From NCBI GenBank assembly GCA_910588935.1, contig CAJUSM010000005.1:4189-68188 (forward strand): 64,000 bases of DNA. The letters are read 5' to 3'. The position numbers and the translations under genes were made by a program. Under the pieces are notes generated by a model. It ran no database searches, was not told the DNA's origin, and saw nothing but the letters and a program-made list of their open reading frames with translations. Numbering within the stretch: position 1 is the stretch's first letter; each line of letters opens with the position of its first letter. Origin of the DNA: an uncultured Oscillospiraceae bacterium. GTDB taxonomy: Bacteria > Bacillota > Clostridia > Oscillospirales > Acutalibacteraceae. This document shows, piece by piece, positions 28,794 to 37,433 of this stretch.

Positions 28794-30011
28794 ATGGAAT
28801 TTATAGAAGGCGGTGTAACCGCCGCGGAGGGATTTCTAGCCAGCGGCCTCCATTGCGGCATCCGCAAAAACAAAACCAAGCCTGACCTAGCTCTTATCTA
28901 CAGCGACCGGCCCTGTGCGGCTGCCGCCGTTTATACCCAGAACCTGGTACAGGGCGCGCCTATCGCCGTAACAAAAAAACATATTGCCAACGGCAGGGCC
29001 CAGGCTGTAATCTGCAATTCCGGCATTGCCAATACCTGCGCCCCAGACGGCATGGAAAAGGCAGAGGCTATGTGCAAAATTGCCGGCCAGGCCCTGCGCT
29101 TGGACCCAGAGGACGTGGCTGTGGCCTCTACCGGGGTGATCGGCCCTTCTCTGCCCATTGAGCCCATTGAAAATGCTATGGATGAGCTGAAAGCCGCCTT
29201 AAGCCCCAGCGGATCCCGCGGCGCTGCCCATGCTATTATGACCACCGATACCTTCCCAAAAGAGGCGGCTGTGGGCTGCTGTATTGGGGGCAAAACCGTA
29301 AAGGTAGGGGGCATCTCCAAGGGCAGCGGCATGATCCACCCCAACATGGCTACCATGCTCTGCTTTGTTACCACCGACTGCCAAATCTCTCCCCCAATGC
29401 TGCAAAAGGCGGTAAAGGCCGCGGCAGACGCCACCTTTAATATGATCAGCGTGGATGGCGACACCAGCACAAACGACACCTTTTTGGTGCTGGCCAACGG
29501 CGCTGCCGGTAACCAGGAAATTACCGACGAAGGAGAAGACTTTGCCGATTTTGTAGCCGCCCTGGAGGCCGTAGGCCGAAAGTTGGCCAAAATGATGGCC
29601 CGGGACGGGGAGGGCGCTACCCGGCTGCTCACCGTGCGGGTAGAGGGCGCTCCCCACCTGCAGGCCGCCCGCGCCATAGCTAGGAGCGTAAGCAGCTCCA
29701 GCTTGTTTAAGGCGGCTATGTTTGGCAGCGACGCCAACGCTGGCGGCCGGGCTATGTGTGCCATTGGTTACGCGGGGGCTTCGGTGGATGTGAATAAAAT
29801 TGACGTTAGTTTTCAGTCTCAAAAGGGCCGGGTGCAGGTGGTAAAAGACGGCATGGGGATTGAGTTTTCTGAGGAGCTGGCTTTGCAGGTGCTGGGCGAG
29901 GAGGAGATCCTCACGGTGATAAACCTAAAAGACGGCTGCACAGTTGCCGAGGCCTATGGCTGCGACTTGACCTACGACTATGTAAAGATCAATGCGGATT
30001 ACCGCACCTGA
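28794..30011 (+). CDS. argJ: Bifunctional ornithine acetyltransferase/N-acetylglutamate synthase
   Basis: Transfers the acetyl group from N-acetylornithine to glutamate, recycling acetyl in arginine synthesis, and may also make N-acetylglutamate. 405 residues. The self-cleavage site lies in HPNMATML, between Ala186 and Thr187; Thr187 becomes the nucleophile of the beta chain. KVGGISKGSGMIHPNMATML (167-188 region) is well conserved. The start lies 220 bp after argH; the gap contains short hairpins but no argC. A weak ribosome site GGAAAGGAAAG lies upstream. Confidence 0.95.
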   Translation: MEFIEGGVTAAEGFLASGLHCGIRKNKTKPDLALIYSDRPCAAAAVYTQNLVQGAPIAVTKKHIANGRAQAVICNSGIANTCAPDGMEKAEAMCKIAGQALRLDPEDVAVASTGVIGPSLPIEPIENAMDELKAALSPSGSRGAAHAIMTTDTFPKEAAVGCCIGGKTVKVGGISKGSGMIHPNMATMLCFVTTDCQISPPMLQKAVKAAADATFNMISVDGDTSTNDTFLVLANGAAGNQEITDEGEDFADFVAALEAVGRKLAKMMARDGEGATRLLTVRVEGAPHLQAARAIARSVSSSSLFKAAMFGSDANAGGRAMCAIGYAGASVDVNKIDVSFQSQKGRVQVVKDGMGIEFSEELALQVLGEEEILTVINLKDGCTVAEAYGCDLTYDYVKINADYRT

Positions 30012-30021
30012 GGATGACTCT

Positions 30022-30351
30022 ATGAAAAGGAAGAAGCTGGGCATTGCCAGCCCCTGGGACATTCCGGCGGCGGTGGGGGCAGTGCTGCTGTTTGGCAATT
30101 TTGCCGTATTTGTGGCGTTGCTTATTACAGCTATGGGCAGGGTTTTTCTGGAGCCTGTGGTGGCAATTGTCACTGCCGCTCTGCTTCTGGCGGGGATTTT
30201 GTGCCACCTGGCCACCCGGCGAAAAACGGGAAAGCTGTGGCGCAGGCTGCTGCTGGCAGCGATTGCAGCCAATCTTTTGATTGTGGCCTTTTATGTTCTG
30301 GCTACAATCCTTATGGTGTTAGCCTGGGCAGATGTTGGAAAAGAAGGGTGA
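30022..30351 (+). CDS. Small membrane protein between argJ and argB
   Basis: A 109-residue protein with a basic N-terminus and about three hydrophobic helices (roughly 14-38, 40-62, 78-103). No recognised domain. The ATG at 30022 lies 10 bp after argJ with GAGGATGA as ribosome site, and its stop is 5 bp before the argB start, so it is an integral part of the arg transcript. A transport accessory role is possible but unsupported. Confidence 0.65.
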   Translation: MKRKKLGIASPWDIPAAVGAVLLFGNFAVFVALLITAMGRVFLEPVVAIVTAALLLAGILCHLATRRKTGKLWRRLLLAAIAANLLIVAFYVLATILMVLAWADVGKEG

Positions 30352-30356
30352 ATCAA

Positions 30357-31208
30357 ATGCAGGTATCGAACAGCGAGCGGGCCAATATTCTGGTGCAGGC
30401 CCTGCCATATATTAAAAAGTACGCCGGAGCCACTGTGGTAGTAAAATACGGAGGCAACGCCATGCTGGATGACCAGCTGAAAAGCGCTGTTATGAGCGAT
30501 ATTGTGCTGATGCAGCTGGTGGGCATTAATGTGGTGCTTGTTCATGGGGGCGGGCCGGAGATTAACGCCATGCTGGACAAAATTGGGAAAGAGAGCAAGT
30601 TTATTGGCGGCATGCGCTATACCGACCGGGAGACCATAGACATAGTGCAGCAGGTGCTGGCGGGCAAGGTAAATAAAGACTTGGTCCAGCTGCTGGAAGA
30701 CGCGGGGGGCAAAGCCATTGGCCTGTGCGGCCTGGATGGATCTTTGCTAAAAGCCGACCAGCTGGAGGAAGAGCTGGGCTATGTAGGGGAGATCCGAGAG
30801 GTTAACGCGGAGATCCTCCGCAGCGCGGCAAAGGATGGATATATTCCCATAGTGTCCACCGTGGCCGCCGGGTACCACGGCGAGGTGTACAACATCAACG
30901 CGGATGTGGCGGCGGCAAGGATTGCGGCAGAGTTAGGGGCAATGAAGCTGATCCTTATGACGGACGTGCGGGGCCTGCTGCGGAACCGAGAGGATGAGAG
31001 TACTATAATTCCCGTTGTAAATGTAAGCGATGTGCGCCGGCTGAAAAAAGAGGGGGTCATCAGCGGCGGGATGATCCCGAAGATTGACTGCTGTGTAGAC
31101 GCGGTGCGCCGGGGGGTAGGCCGGGCCCACATTATTGACGGGCGGATTGCCCATTCGATTTTGGTGGAGTTGTTTACAGATGAGGGCATAGGCACAATGT
31201 TTTATTAA
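30357..31208 (+). CDS. argB: Acetylglutamate kinase
   Basis: Phosphorylates N-acetylglutamate, the second step of arginine synthesis. 283 residues of the amino-acid kinase family. VVVKYGGNAM holds the phosphate-binding Lys/Gly, VLVHGGGPEIN contains the substrate loop, and GVISGGMIPKIDCC is the C-terminal ATP-site lysine region. The N-terminal helix (SNSERANILVQALPYIKKYAG), characteristic of arginine-inhibited hexameric enzymes, is present, suggesting feedback inhibition by arginine. The ATG at 30357 is chosen over a longer reading from 30201 that overlaps the small membrane gene. Confidence 0.95.
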   Translation: MQVSNSERANILVQALPYIKKYAGATVVVKYGGNAMLDDQLKSAVMSDIVLMQLVGINVVLVHGGGPEINAMLDKIGKESKFIGGMRYTDRETIDIVQQVLAGKVNKDLVQLLEDAGGKAIGLCGLDGSLLKADQLEEELGYVGEIREVNAEILRSAAKDGYIPIVSTVAAGYHGEVYNINADVAAARIAAELGAMKLILMTDVRGLLRNREDESTIIPVVNVSDVRRLKKEGVISGGMIPKIDCCVDAVRRGVGRAHIIDGRIAHSILVELFTDEGIGTMFY

Positions 31209-31240
31209 ACATGAGGGTCCGGAGAAAAAGCCTGTTCCCC

Positions 31241-31298
31241 AAAATGCCGAAAGCTGTCTTTAGCCCCTAAGGCTCTCAGTTTCCGGCATCTTGCTTTT
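31241..31298 (+). terminator. Hairpin with T-run between argB and argD
   Basis: ATGCCGAAAGCTG pairs imperfectly with CAGTTTCCGGCAT, with an inner AGCC/GGCT hairpin, followed by CTTGCTTTTTC. It may be a partial terminator separating argJ-argB from argD. Confidence 0.45.
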
Positions 31299-31342
31299 TC
31301 CATTGTTCTTCTTAATTTTTCCCTAAAAAGGAGTGTCCCACC

Positions 31343-32509
31343 ATGACCTTCCAGGAAATCAAGGACCAGGATCAAAAATATATTATGCACACATATGGCC
31401 GGGTGGATGTGGCCCTGGTAAAGGGCAGCAATGCCCGGGCCTGGGATGAAACCGGCAAGGAATATATCGACTTTACCTCTGGCATCGGTGTGAACTGCCT
31501 GGGTTACAGCGATCCCCAATGGGCGGCGGCTGTGGCCAAGCAGGCCGGGGAAATCCAGCATATGTGTAATTACTACCATTCCCCCCAGAACATTGGGCTG
31601 GCAAAGGAGCTTTGCGGGGCGGCAGGCATGGCCCAAGGCTTTTTCTGCAATTCTGGGGCAGAGGCCAACGAGTGCGCGATAAAAATTGCCAGGAAATATG
31701 GAGAAAAGCGCGGCGCATTTAAAATTATTACGCTTCATAATTCTTTCCACGGCCGTACCCTTACCACTCTGGCCGCCACTGGCCAAGAGGCTTTTCATAG
31801 GGATTTCCTGCCTCTCACCCAAGGGTTTTTGTATGCCGAGCCAGGGGATCTGGAGGGCATTGCCAGCCTGATGGACGGCAGTGTGTGTGCCGTGCTGCTG
31901 GAGACAGTGCAGGGCGAGGGCGGCGTGGTGCTTATGGATGAGGCGTTTGTCCAGGGGCTGCGCCAGCTCTGCACCGAGAGGGATGTGCTGCTAATGCTGG
32001 ACGAGGTACAGACCGGGGTTGGCAGAACCGGGCATTTCTTCAGCTATCAGGGCATGGGCGTCCAGCCGGACGTGGTGACAGCGGCCAAGGGCTTGGCCGG
32101 GGGGCTGCCCATTGGCGCTTGTCTGGTGTCAGAAAAGCTCCGGAATATCCTAAAGCCCGGCCAACAGGGTTCTACCTTTGGGGGCAACCCGGTGGCCTGC
32201 GCTGGTGCTAGAGAGGTGGTCCGCCGGGTAAACGATCCCAACTTCCTTCGGGAAGTGGGGGAAAAAGGGGCATACCTCCAAAAAAAGCTGGAGACCCTGC
32301 CCCAGGTGGACTTGGTTCGGGGCCGCGGGCTGATGCTAGGCATACAGCTAAAGAGCTTGGATGCCCATGAGGTGCTGATAAAATGCACCGAGCAGGGGCT
32401 TCTGGTGCTTACCGCAAAGGAGCTGATCCGTTTCCTGCCGCCCCTGACTATTACCCAGGAGGAGATGGATCAGGGCCTGGAAATATTCGCCCGGGTGCTG
32501 GGCGAATAA
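31343..32509 (+). CDS. argD: Acetylornithine aminotransferase
   Basis: PLP enzyme converting N-acetylglutamate semialdehyde to N-acetylornithine with glutamate. 388 residues of the class III aminotransferases. FTSGIGVNCLG, FFCNSGAEANE (phosphate cup), LDEVQTGVGRTG (PLP ring aspartate) and the PLP lysine in TAAKGLAGG are all visible. The ATG at 31343 follows AAAAAGGAG. It is followed by a methyltransferase and then argF. Confidence 0.94.
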   Translation: MTFQEIKDQDQKYIMHTYGRVDVALVKGSNARAWDETGKEYIDFTSGIGVNCLGYSDPQWAAAVAKQAGEIQHMCNYYHSPQNIGLAKELCGAAGMAQGFFCNSGAEANECAIKIARKYGEKRGAFKIITLHNSFHGRTLTTLAATGQEAFHRDFLPLTQGFLYAEPGDLEGIASLMDGSVCAVLLETVQGEGGVVLMDEAFVQGLRQLCTERDVLLMLDEVQTGVGRTGHFFSYQGMGVQPDVVTAAKGLAGGLPIGACLVSEKLRNILKPGQQGSTFGGNPVACAGAREVVRRVNDPNFLREVGEKGAYLQKKLETLPQVDLVRGRGLMLGIQLKSLDAHEVLIKCTEQGLLVLTAKELIRFLPPLTITQEEMDQGLEIFARVLGE

Positions 32510-32542
32510 AAGCCGGGCAAACACAATACGAGGAGGAACCAT

Positions 32543-33343
32543 ATGGCGTACCACTGGATCAACCCCAAGGATTTTTCATTTAACTGTCTCCTGCTTATGG
32601 ACCGGTACCTAATCGAGCAGATTTGCGCTCCAGGCGGTGAGGACTATGGCAAAAACTTGGCCATCGCGCTGGCTTATAACCCTGCCGTGGCCTGGTATTG
32701 CCAGGAGAAAGCCCCTGGAACCGCTGGGGAGGTGGAACGGCTCGTCGCCGCCTCGCCGGCTGGCTGCACGCCGGAGCAGGTGCGCGGTTCCGAGTGCTTT
32801 GTCCTGGACCGGCATGACTGGGCGGTGGTCTATGTGTATCCTGAACTCATGGAGCGGCGCTGCCCGTACATTTATAACTGGGACCCGGCACGGCTTTTCG
32901 AGTTGGCAGATTTTACAGGCAAACTGGTGCTGGACGTGGGCGCGGGAACCGGCAGGCTGGCCTTTGCCGCGGCCCAAAAGGCCAGGCATGTGTACGCCAG
33001 CGAGCCGGTAGACCGCCTGCGGGAGTATATGCGGGAAAAGTCTGCCCAAACAGGGGCCGGGAACATTACGGTGCTGGACGGTGTTTGCGAATGCCTGCCT
33101 TATGAGGACAGCACCTTTGACATTGTTATGGCGGGCCATGTGATTGGGGATGATTACAGCCGGGAACTGGCTGAGCTGGAGCGGGTGGCAAAGCCTGGGG
33201 GCTGGGTTCTAAATTGCCCCGGGGAGGATGACCGGCAGTGCAGCCCGGACCAGGAGCAGATCCGCCGGGGCTACGAATGCCTGCCTTATGAGGGCAAGGC
33301 AGGGGTAACGGTTTACCGGTACCGGAAGCAGGTACGGAAATAG
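32543..33343 (+). CDS. SAM-dependent methyltransferase
   Basis: A 266-residue class I methyltransferase. Motif I is LVLDVGAGTGRLA (about residues 129-141). CLPYEDSTFDIVMAGHVI is motif IV, and AKPGGWVLN follows it, as in Methyltransf_11 proteins. The N-terminal 110 residues are a separate helical region of unknown role. The substrate is unknown. It has its own ribosome site (GAGGAGG) between argD and argF and is probably read with them. Confidence 0.85.
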   Translation: MAYHWINPKDFSFNCLLLMDRYLIEQICAPGGEDYGKNLAIALAYNPAVAWYCQEKAPGTAGEVERLVAASPAGCTPEQVRGSECFVLDRHDWAVVYVYPELMERRCPYIYNWDPARLFELADFTGKLVLDVGAGTGRLAFAAAQKARHVYASEPVDRLREYMREKSAQTGAGNITVLDGVCECLPYEDSTFDIVMAGHVIGDDYSRELAELERVAKPGGWVLNCPGEDDRQCSPDQEQIRRGYECLPYEGKAGVTVYRYRKQVRK

Positions 33344-33376
33344 GACCGGCAAAAAAGTAAAAGAGAGGTTAACAAA

Positions 33377-34279
33377 ATGAAGCATTTACTCAAGCTGCTG
33401 GATATGACAGGCGAGGAGATCATTGAGGTGCTGAACCTGGCCGATCAGCTGAAATATGAGACCAAGCACGGCATTGAGCACCACCACCTGAAGGGGAAAT
33501 GCCTGGGCATGATTTTTGCCAAGTCTTCCACCCGTACCCGGGTGTCCTTTGAGGTGGGCATCAATCAGCTGGGGGGCTATGCGGTGGTGCTGAACTCCCA
33601 GGGCTCCCAGATCGGCCGGGGAGAGCCGGTACAGGACACGGCCCGGGTGCTCTCCCGGTATGTGGACGGCATCATGATCCGAACCTTTGAGCAGGCAGAG
33701 GTAGAAGCTTTGGCCGCGCACGGCAGCGTGCCGGTGATCAACGGCCTTACCGATTTCTGCCATCCCTGCCAAGTGCTGGCAGACCTAATGACGGTGCGGG
33801 AGTTTAAGGGGGCGCTGGAGGGGCTGAAACTGTGCTTTATTGGCGATGGCAACAATATGATGAATTCCCTGATTGTAGGGGGCTTGAAGGTGGGCATGAG
33901 CGTGTCGGTCGCCTGTCCGGAGGGATACCGGCCACCCCAGGAGATTCTGGATTTTGCCAAAGATTACGACTGTTTCCAGCTGACAGACTCCCCCATGGAG
34001 GCGGCAAAGGACGCGGACGTGGTGATTACTGATGTGTGGACCTCTATGGGCCAGGAGGAGGAGAGAGCCAAGCGGGAGGCGGCCTTTACGGGCTACTGCG
34101 TGGACAGCGCCCTAATGGCCCAGGCCAAGCCGGACGCCATGGTGCAGCACTGCCTGCCCGCCCACCGGGGAGAAGAGATCAGCGAGGAAGTCTTTGAGGC
34201 CAACGCTCATTATATTTTCGAGGAGGCGGAGAACCGGCTCCACGCTCAAAAGGCTGTTATGGTAAAAGTTATGGGTTAA
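33377..34279 (+). CDS. argF: Ornithine carbamoyltransferase
   Basis: Converts ornithine and carbamoyl phosphate to citrulline. 300 residues. The carbamoyl-phosphate loop STRTR is at 51-55, DFCHPCQVLAD is the HPxQ motif, and the ornithine/closing loop contains HCLPAHRGEEI. DxxxSMG appears as DVWTSMGQ. Slightly short for the family but complete. It ends the arginine cluster and is followed by a strong terminator. A biosynthetic rather than deiminase role is inferred from its neighbours. Confidence 0.95.
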   Translation: MKHLLKLLDMTGEEIIEVLNLADQLKYETKHGIEHHHLKGKCLGMIFAKSSTRTRVSFEVGINQLGGYAVVLNSQGSQIGRGEPVQDTARVLSRYVDGIMIRTFEQAEVEALAAHGSVPVINGLTDFCHPCQVLADLMTVREFKGALEGLKLCFIGDGNNMMNSLIVGGLKVGMSVSVACPEGYRPPQEILDFAKDYDCFQLTDSPMEAAKDADVVITDVWTSMGQEEERAKREAAFTGYCVDSALMAQAKPDAMVQHCLPAHRGEEISEEVFEANAHYIFEEAENRLHAQKAVMVKVMG

Positions 34280-34361
34280 AAAAAGATGCCGCCAGCAAAC
34301 CAGCAAGGCTTCTGGTTCCTCTTGGAACCGGAAACAGGCCGGATTGCTTCCGGCATTTTTT
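34280..34361 (+). terminator. Terminator at the end of the arginine cluster
   Basis: AGATGCCG at 34284-34291 pairs with the CCGGCAT near 34350-34356, ahead of a run of T. An inner hairpin GGTTCC/GGAACC lies at 34313-34328. Confidence 0.65.
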
Positions 34362-34377
34362 GCTGAGCTTTTACGCT

Positions 34378-35469
34378 TTATTCGGATGCTTCTGAATCTG
34401 TGCTGCTTTTTTTAATCTCTGGCAGCGCCCCCGTTTCCCGCAGCGCTCCGTACCCCATACACAGCCCTGCCACGTAGAGCAGCACCCAAAAGCTCCCGGC
34501 TACCAGGGAGAAGTACACCCCCGCCATCATGGCCAGGGGGTGTATTCGTACTGTGGAGGCTACCAGCCGGGGCTCAATTACCTGGCGCACACAGGTAATC
34601 ACCAGCCACCCCACTAGCAAACCTCCGCTCCTGGCGTATTCCCCAATCAGTACCTGGTATATGGCTATGGGCGTAAACACAATCCCTGGGCCAAGCACTG
34701 GCAGCAGGTCTGCCCCGCAGGTGATGGCCGCGGTCATTAGGGGGTATGGCAGGCCCAGCAGGTAGAGAATCACAAAAGCCTCGCAAAAGGTGATGCCATA
34801 AATCAGCAGGTAAGAAAGCACATAACGCCCTCCTGCCCCCGAAGAGCTTTTCGCCGCGGCCTTTACATGGGCCATGGCTTTTGAGCTCAGCAGGCTCTTT
34901 GCCCAGTCGGCCAGCGCTGAAAAATTTAGAGAAAAGTAAAAAGCCGCCATGCCTGTAACCAGAAGCATGGTAACGATGGCCGGCAAAGAGGTAAGCAGCC
35001 CCAGCACGCCTTGCAGAATAGGCACAACCAGGCCTGCAGCTTTCCCAGCCAAGCCGGCCAGATCCAGCTCTTCCAGGTTTAGGGCCTGAAGGCTTAGGCC
35101 TTGGCAAAAATCTATGATCTTACTCAGAAAGGCCCGCACCGGTGGGGAGAAATCGGGAAAGCCGCCTTGGGCGGTTCGGGCCAAAAAGGCGCTGATCTCC
35201 TTCACCCCATAAATTCCCAGCAGGCCCAGCCCAGCCAGCAGCAGGGCCAGAGCTATCCCGGTGGCGAGCCCGGCGGCCAGGCCCCGGTTCATACCCAGCC
35301 GCCGCTGGGCAAAGCGGATTGCCGGCTGAACCGCGGCGGCGGCCAGCAGCCCCAGCAGAAAGGGCAGGGAATAGAGAAAGGTGCTTTTCCACAGCAGGAA
35401 AAGGGCGGTGTATATCCCAAAATATATGGCCAAAGGGGCTAAGCGTTTTAGCTCGTCTGTTTGTAGCAT
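34378..35469 (-). CDS. AI-2E family permease (YtvI-like)
   Basis: A 363-residue polytopic membrane protein of the AI-2E transporter superfamily. Two N-terminal helices are followed by a long soluble insert and the characteristic C-terminal block LPVLGPGIVFTPIAIYQVL and RQVIEPRLVASTVRIHPL. The YtvI subfamily is a sporulation-associated membrane protein of Firmicutes. The ATG at 35469 with GGAAGGG upstream is preferred; the longer opening from 35691 is unlikely because it adds a non-conserved sequence and runs through a terminator hairpin. The transported substrate is unknown. Confidence 0.83.
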   Translation of the reverse strand: MLQTDELKRLAPLAIYFGIYTALFLLWKSTFLYSLPFLLGLLAAAAVQPAIRFAQRRLGMNRGLAAGLATGIALALLLAGLGLLGIYGVKEISAFLARTAQGGFPDFSPPVRAFLSKIIDFCQGLSLQALNLEELDLAGLAGKAAGLVVPILQGVLGLLTSLPAIVTMLLVTGMAAFYFSLNFSALADWAKSLLSSKAMAHVKAAAKSSSGAGGRYVLSYLLIYGITFCEAFVILYLLGLPYPLMTAAITCGADLLPVLGPGIVFTPIAIYQVLIGEYARSGGLLVGWLVITCVRQVIEPRLVASTVRIHPLAMMAGVYFSLVAGSFWVLLYVAGLCMGYGALRETGALPEIKKSSTDSEASE

Positions 35470-35560
35470 TGCGGCAAATTTCCCTTCCAAAGCTTCGATA
35501 TGGTTAATATGGAGGGATAAAGGGATTTTATGCAAAAAAATGCCCCACTCTGCGAAAAGA

Positions 35561-35602
35561 GAAAACCTTGGGGGGCTTTCCATATAGGAGAGCCCCCCAA
35601 GG
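35561..35602 (-). terminator. Terminator of the XRE gene (minus strand)
   Basis: CCTTGGGGGGCT and AGCCCCCCAAGG form a 12-bp perfect stem. Read on the minus strand it is followed by TTTTCTCTTTTC. Confidence 0.8.
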
Positions 35603-35707
35603 AATAGCTGCGGCATATGCCAGCCTGCTTTTAGCCAAAAAAGGGGAAAAGCGCAAAATAACCCCCAAAAAACGCCCCATGGGCATAGCAACTCTTTACC
35701 AAGCCAT

Positions 35708-35971
35708 TTATCTGTCTCGCCCGGTTAACAGCCACATGACGGATACGTTTAGTATGTCCGATAAGGCCAGCAATTCCATATCTGTCACATACCGAATCTG
35801 CCCTTCCAGCTTAGAAAGGCCGGAGGCGTTTAGATCGACACCCCGCACTTGGAGCTGAGCCAACAGCTCCTTTTGCTTCATACCCAGACCTTTTCGGGAG
35901 GCTTCCACTCTGGCGCCGATTAGGTTTTTGGTACCCAGGGGCTGCCCTCTCAGCCTCATAGCAATCACCAT
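35708..35971 (-). CDS. XRE-family transcriptional regulator
   Basis: An 87-residue protein consisting of an HTH_3 domain: IGARVEASRKGLGMKQKEL, then LNASGLSKLEGQIRYVTD, and a final helix with DILNVSVMWLL. The start could be the ATG at 35971 or 35959. Its upstream region is AT-rich (35972-36060) with several TATAAT-like stretches. The target is unknown; no gene on the opposite strand is adjacent. Confidence 0.78.
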   Translation of the reverse strand: MVIAMRLRGQPLGTKNLIGARVEASRKGLGMKQKELLAQLQVRGVDLNASGLSKLEGQIRYVTDMELLALSDILNVSVMWLLTGRDR

Positions 35972-36185
35972 CCATAGAATAATTCTTATAACTCTAATAT
36001 AATCCCCTATAATATAGTATTATAGTGCAGAGTTGATTGAAAATCAACCCTTTTTTGTAAAAAATACAGAGTTTCTGCGGAAGAGTTGGGAGCGAAGCGG
36101 GGATGGGAGGTTAGGAAGAGGGAGAATTTTGGAGAGGGTTCGAAACCAGGTGTTTATGGGGAAAGTGTGAGGCGCCGGTTAGCTT

Positions 36186-36212
36186 TCGGGATGGTCGGGG
36201 CTACATCCCGAA
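36186..36212. repeat. Short hairpin of the CGGGATG family
   Basis: TTCGGGATG and CATCCCGAA enclose a GGTCGGGGCTA loop next to the 3' end of the membrane-anchored protein gene. The minus-strand sequence ATTCGGGATGTAGCCCCGAC matches ATTCGGGATGTAGTCCCGAC in the terminator at 9468-9487 at all but one base. Confidence 0.5.
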
Positions 36213-36215
36213 TTT

Positions 36216-36752
36216 TCAGGATTTTTTCTTCTGAAACTGGGGCGGCAATTCCCGCTGGAACTTTCCTTTCCGGTTTAGTATTTGATGGGTAAACTTCAAA
36301 AGCTCCTCGTCCACAGGGAGGCTGTTAATCTCATAGTCATCGTGAACCAGGACAAAATGCTCCATGGACTTATCGTAGAAGAGAACAACAAAGGACATGT
36401 CGTCAGTGAGAGTGCTGCCGCCGAATAACACAATTCTGCCGCAATCCTGATCCAGATGAGTGAAATCCTTCTCGAAGCAGTCGGGTTCCGTCCAGGTGCA
36501 TCCATACCGCTCCTTCCCGGACTCATGGAGGAGCTCCATGTCCAGCGTCACCCGGCCGAAAAGCCGGTCGATCCGCCGGAGGCGGAGGGTGATAGAGACA
36601 GCTTCCTCCGAACCGTCATGGTAAAAGGTCCCCTGCAGAGTCTGTTCTTTGTAGGAGAAGGCAAAGTGCAGGGCCAGGAGGAGCAGGAGGATGGCGCAGC
36701 ACCAGAGGACGTACTGAAAGAAAGATTTCAGGGTTAGCTTTGCTTTCATCAT
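36216..36752 (-). CDS. Membrane-anchored protein of unknown function
   Basis: A 178-residue protein: short basic start, one hydrophobic helix (about residues 11-32), then an extracytoplasmic domain of alternating beta strands (SITLRLRRIDRLFGRVTLDMEL; MSFVVLFYDKSMEHFVLV). It ends in a basic tail. No recognised domain or catalytic motif. It directly follows the small secreted peptide gene (4 bp between stop and start), so the two are co-expressed. The base composition around it is less GC-rich than the rest of the window, which may point to acquisition. Confidence 0.6.
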   Translation of the reverse strand: MMKAKLTLKSFFQYVLWCCAILLLLLALHFAFSYKEQTLQGTFYHDGSEEAVSITLRLRRIDRLFGRVTLDMELLHESGKERYGCTWTEPDCFEKDFTHLDQDCGRIVLFGGSTLTDDMSFVVLFYDKSMEHFVLVHDDYEINSLPVDEELLKFTHQILNRKGKFQRELPPQFQKKKS

Positions 36753-36755
36753 ACC

Positions 36756-36989
36756 TCAGAAGTTTTCAGGGCGAGTAACTTTATGTCTGCCATAATTATA
36801 GGAGGAACTGGTTGTGGAGGCGCTTTCGGATATCAGGATTCTCTGAAGCGCGTCATGGTAATCCTGCATAACCGTCTCGACACTGTACGGACCTGGTTCC
36901 TCGCTGGCAAATACCAGATTTCCACATGTTGTGAACATAATTGCCAAAGTCAAAACAAGGGCCACGATCCTTTTTACCTTTCTGTTCAT
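36756..36989 (-). CDS. Small secreted peptide
   Basis: A 77-residue product from the ATG at 36989, which has GGAGG 9 nt upstream. A classical signal peptide (basic MNRKVKR, hydrophobic IVALVLTLAIMFTTCGNLVFA, cleavage after VFA-SEE) is followed by a mature peptide of about 49 residues. This has an acidic helix (YSVETVMQDYHDALQRIL), a Ser/Thr run and a basic end. No cysteines, lanthipeptide core or double-glycine leader. It could be a signal, chaperone-like or structural peptide; the function is unknown. Confidence 0.62.
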   Translation of the reverse strand: MNRKVKRIVALVLTLAIMFTTCGNLVFASEEPGPYSVETVMQDYHDALQRILISESASTTSSSYNYGRHKVTRPENF

Positions 36990-37433
36990 ACCAATAAACC
37001 TCCATATAGTAGTTGCAGTCAAATTAGTTCATATGTATATTGTTGATTTACTGCGACTGCATACAGTAAAATAATTGTACTGTGTTTCTGTATCTATCAC
37101 CTCTTCACTTATTTTGTATCAATATATTATCACAAAAAAATACAATGTCAACATGAATTGCTTGATTTTTTTAAAATATAGCTTAAATTAGATTTTGTTA
37201 AAGATAATTCCTTTTTATAAAATGTGGGGAAGCGCCTGGAGGGTAGAAAATTTTATTGCATTCCTCCGGTTTCTTTGCGTTACGCTTTTTTCTTAGAAAT
37301 AGCATTTGTTCTAGTTTTGCTTTTAAATGCAGCTGCACTGGGAGAGCCTAAAAATTCACTGTACTTTTTGCCCCTTTGCTGGTATAATAAAGGCCGGATA
37401 TTGAAAGAGTTAAGGAAAGGATGCACTTTTACT
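36990..37433. other. AT-rich intergenic region with pncB promoter
   Basis: A 444-bp gap between divergent genes. It is strikingly AT-rich around 37060-37215. An extended -10 element TGGTATAAT lies at 37380-37388 upstream of pncB, without a clear -35. No gene or known RNA was recognised. Confidence 0.5.

Noticed and set aside
35470..35691. Longer N-terminus for the AI-2E permease
   Set aside because: It spans the XRE terminator hairpin, lacks a good ribosome site and looks unlike permease N-termini.
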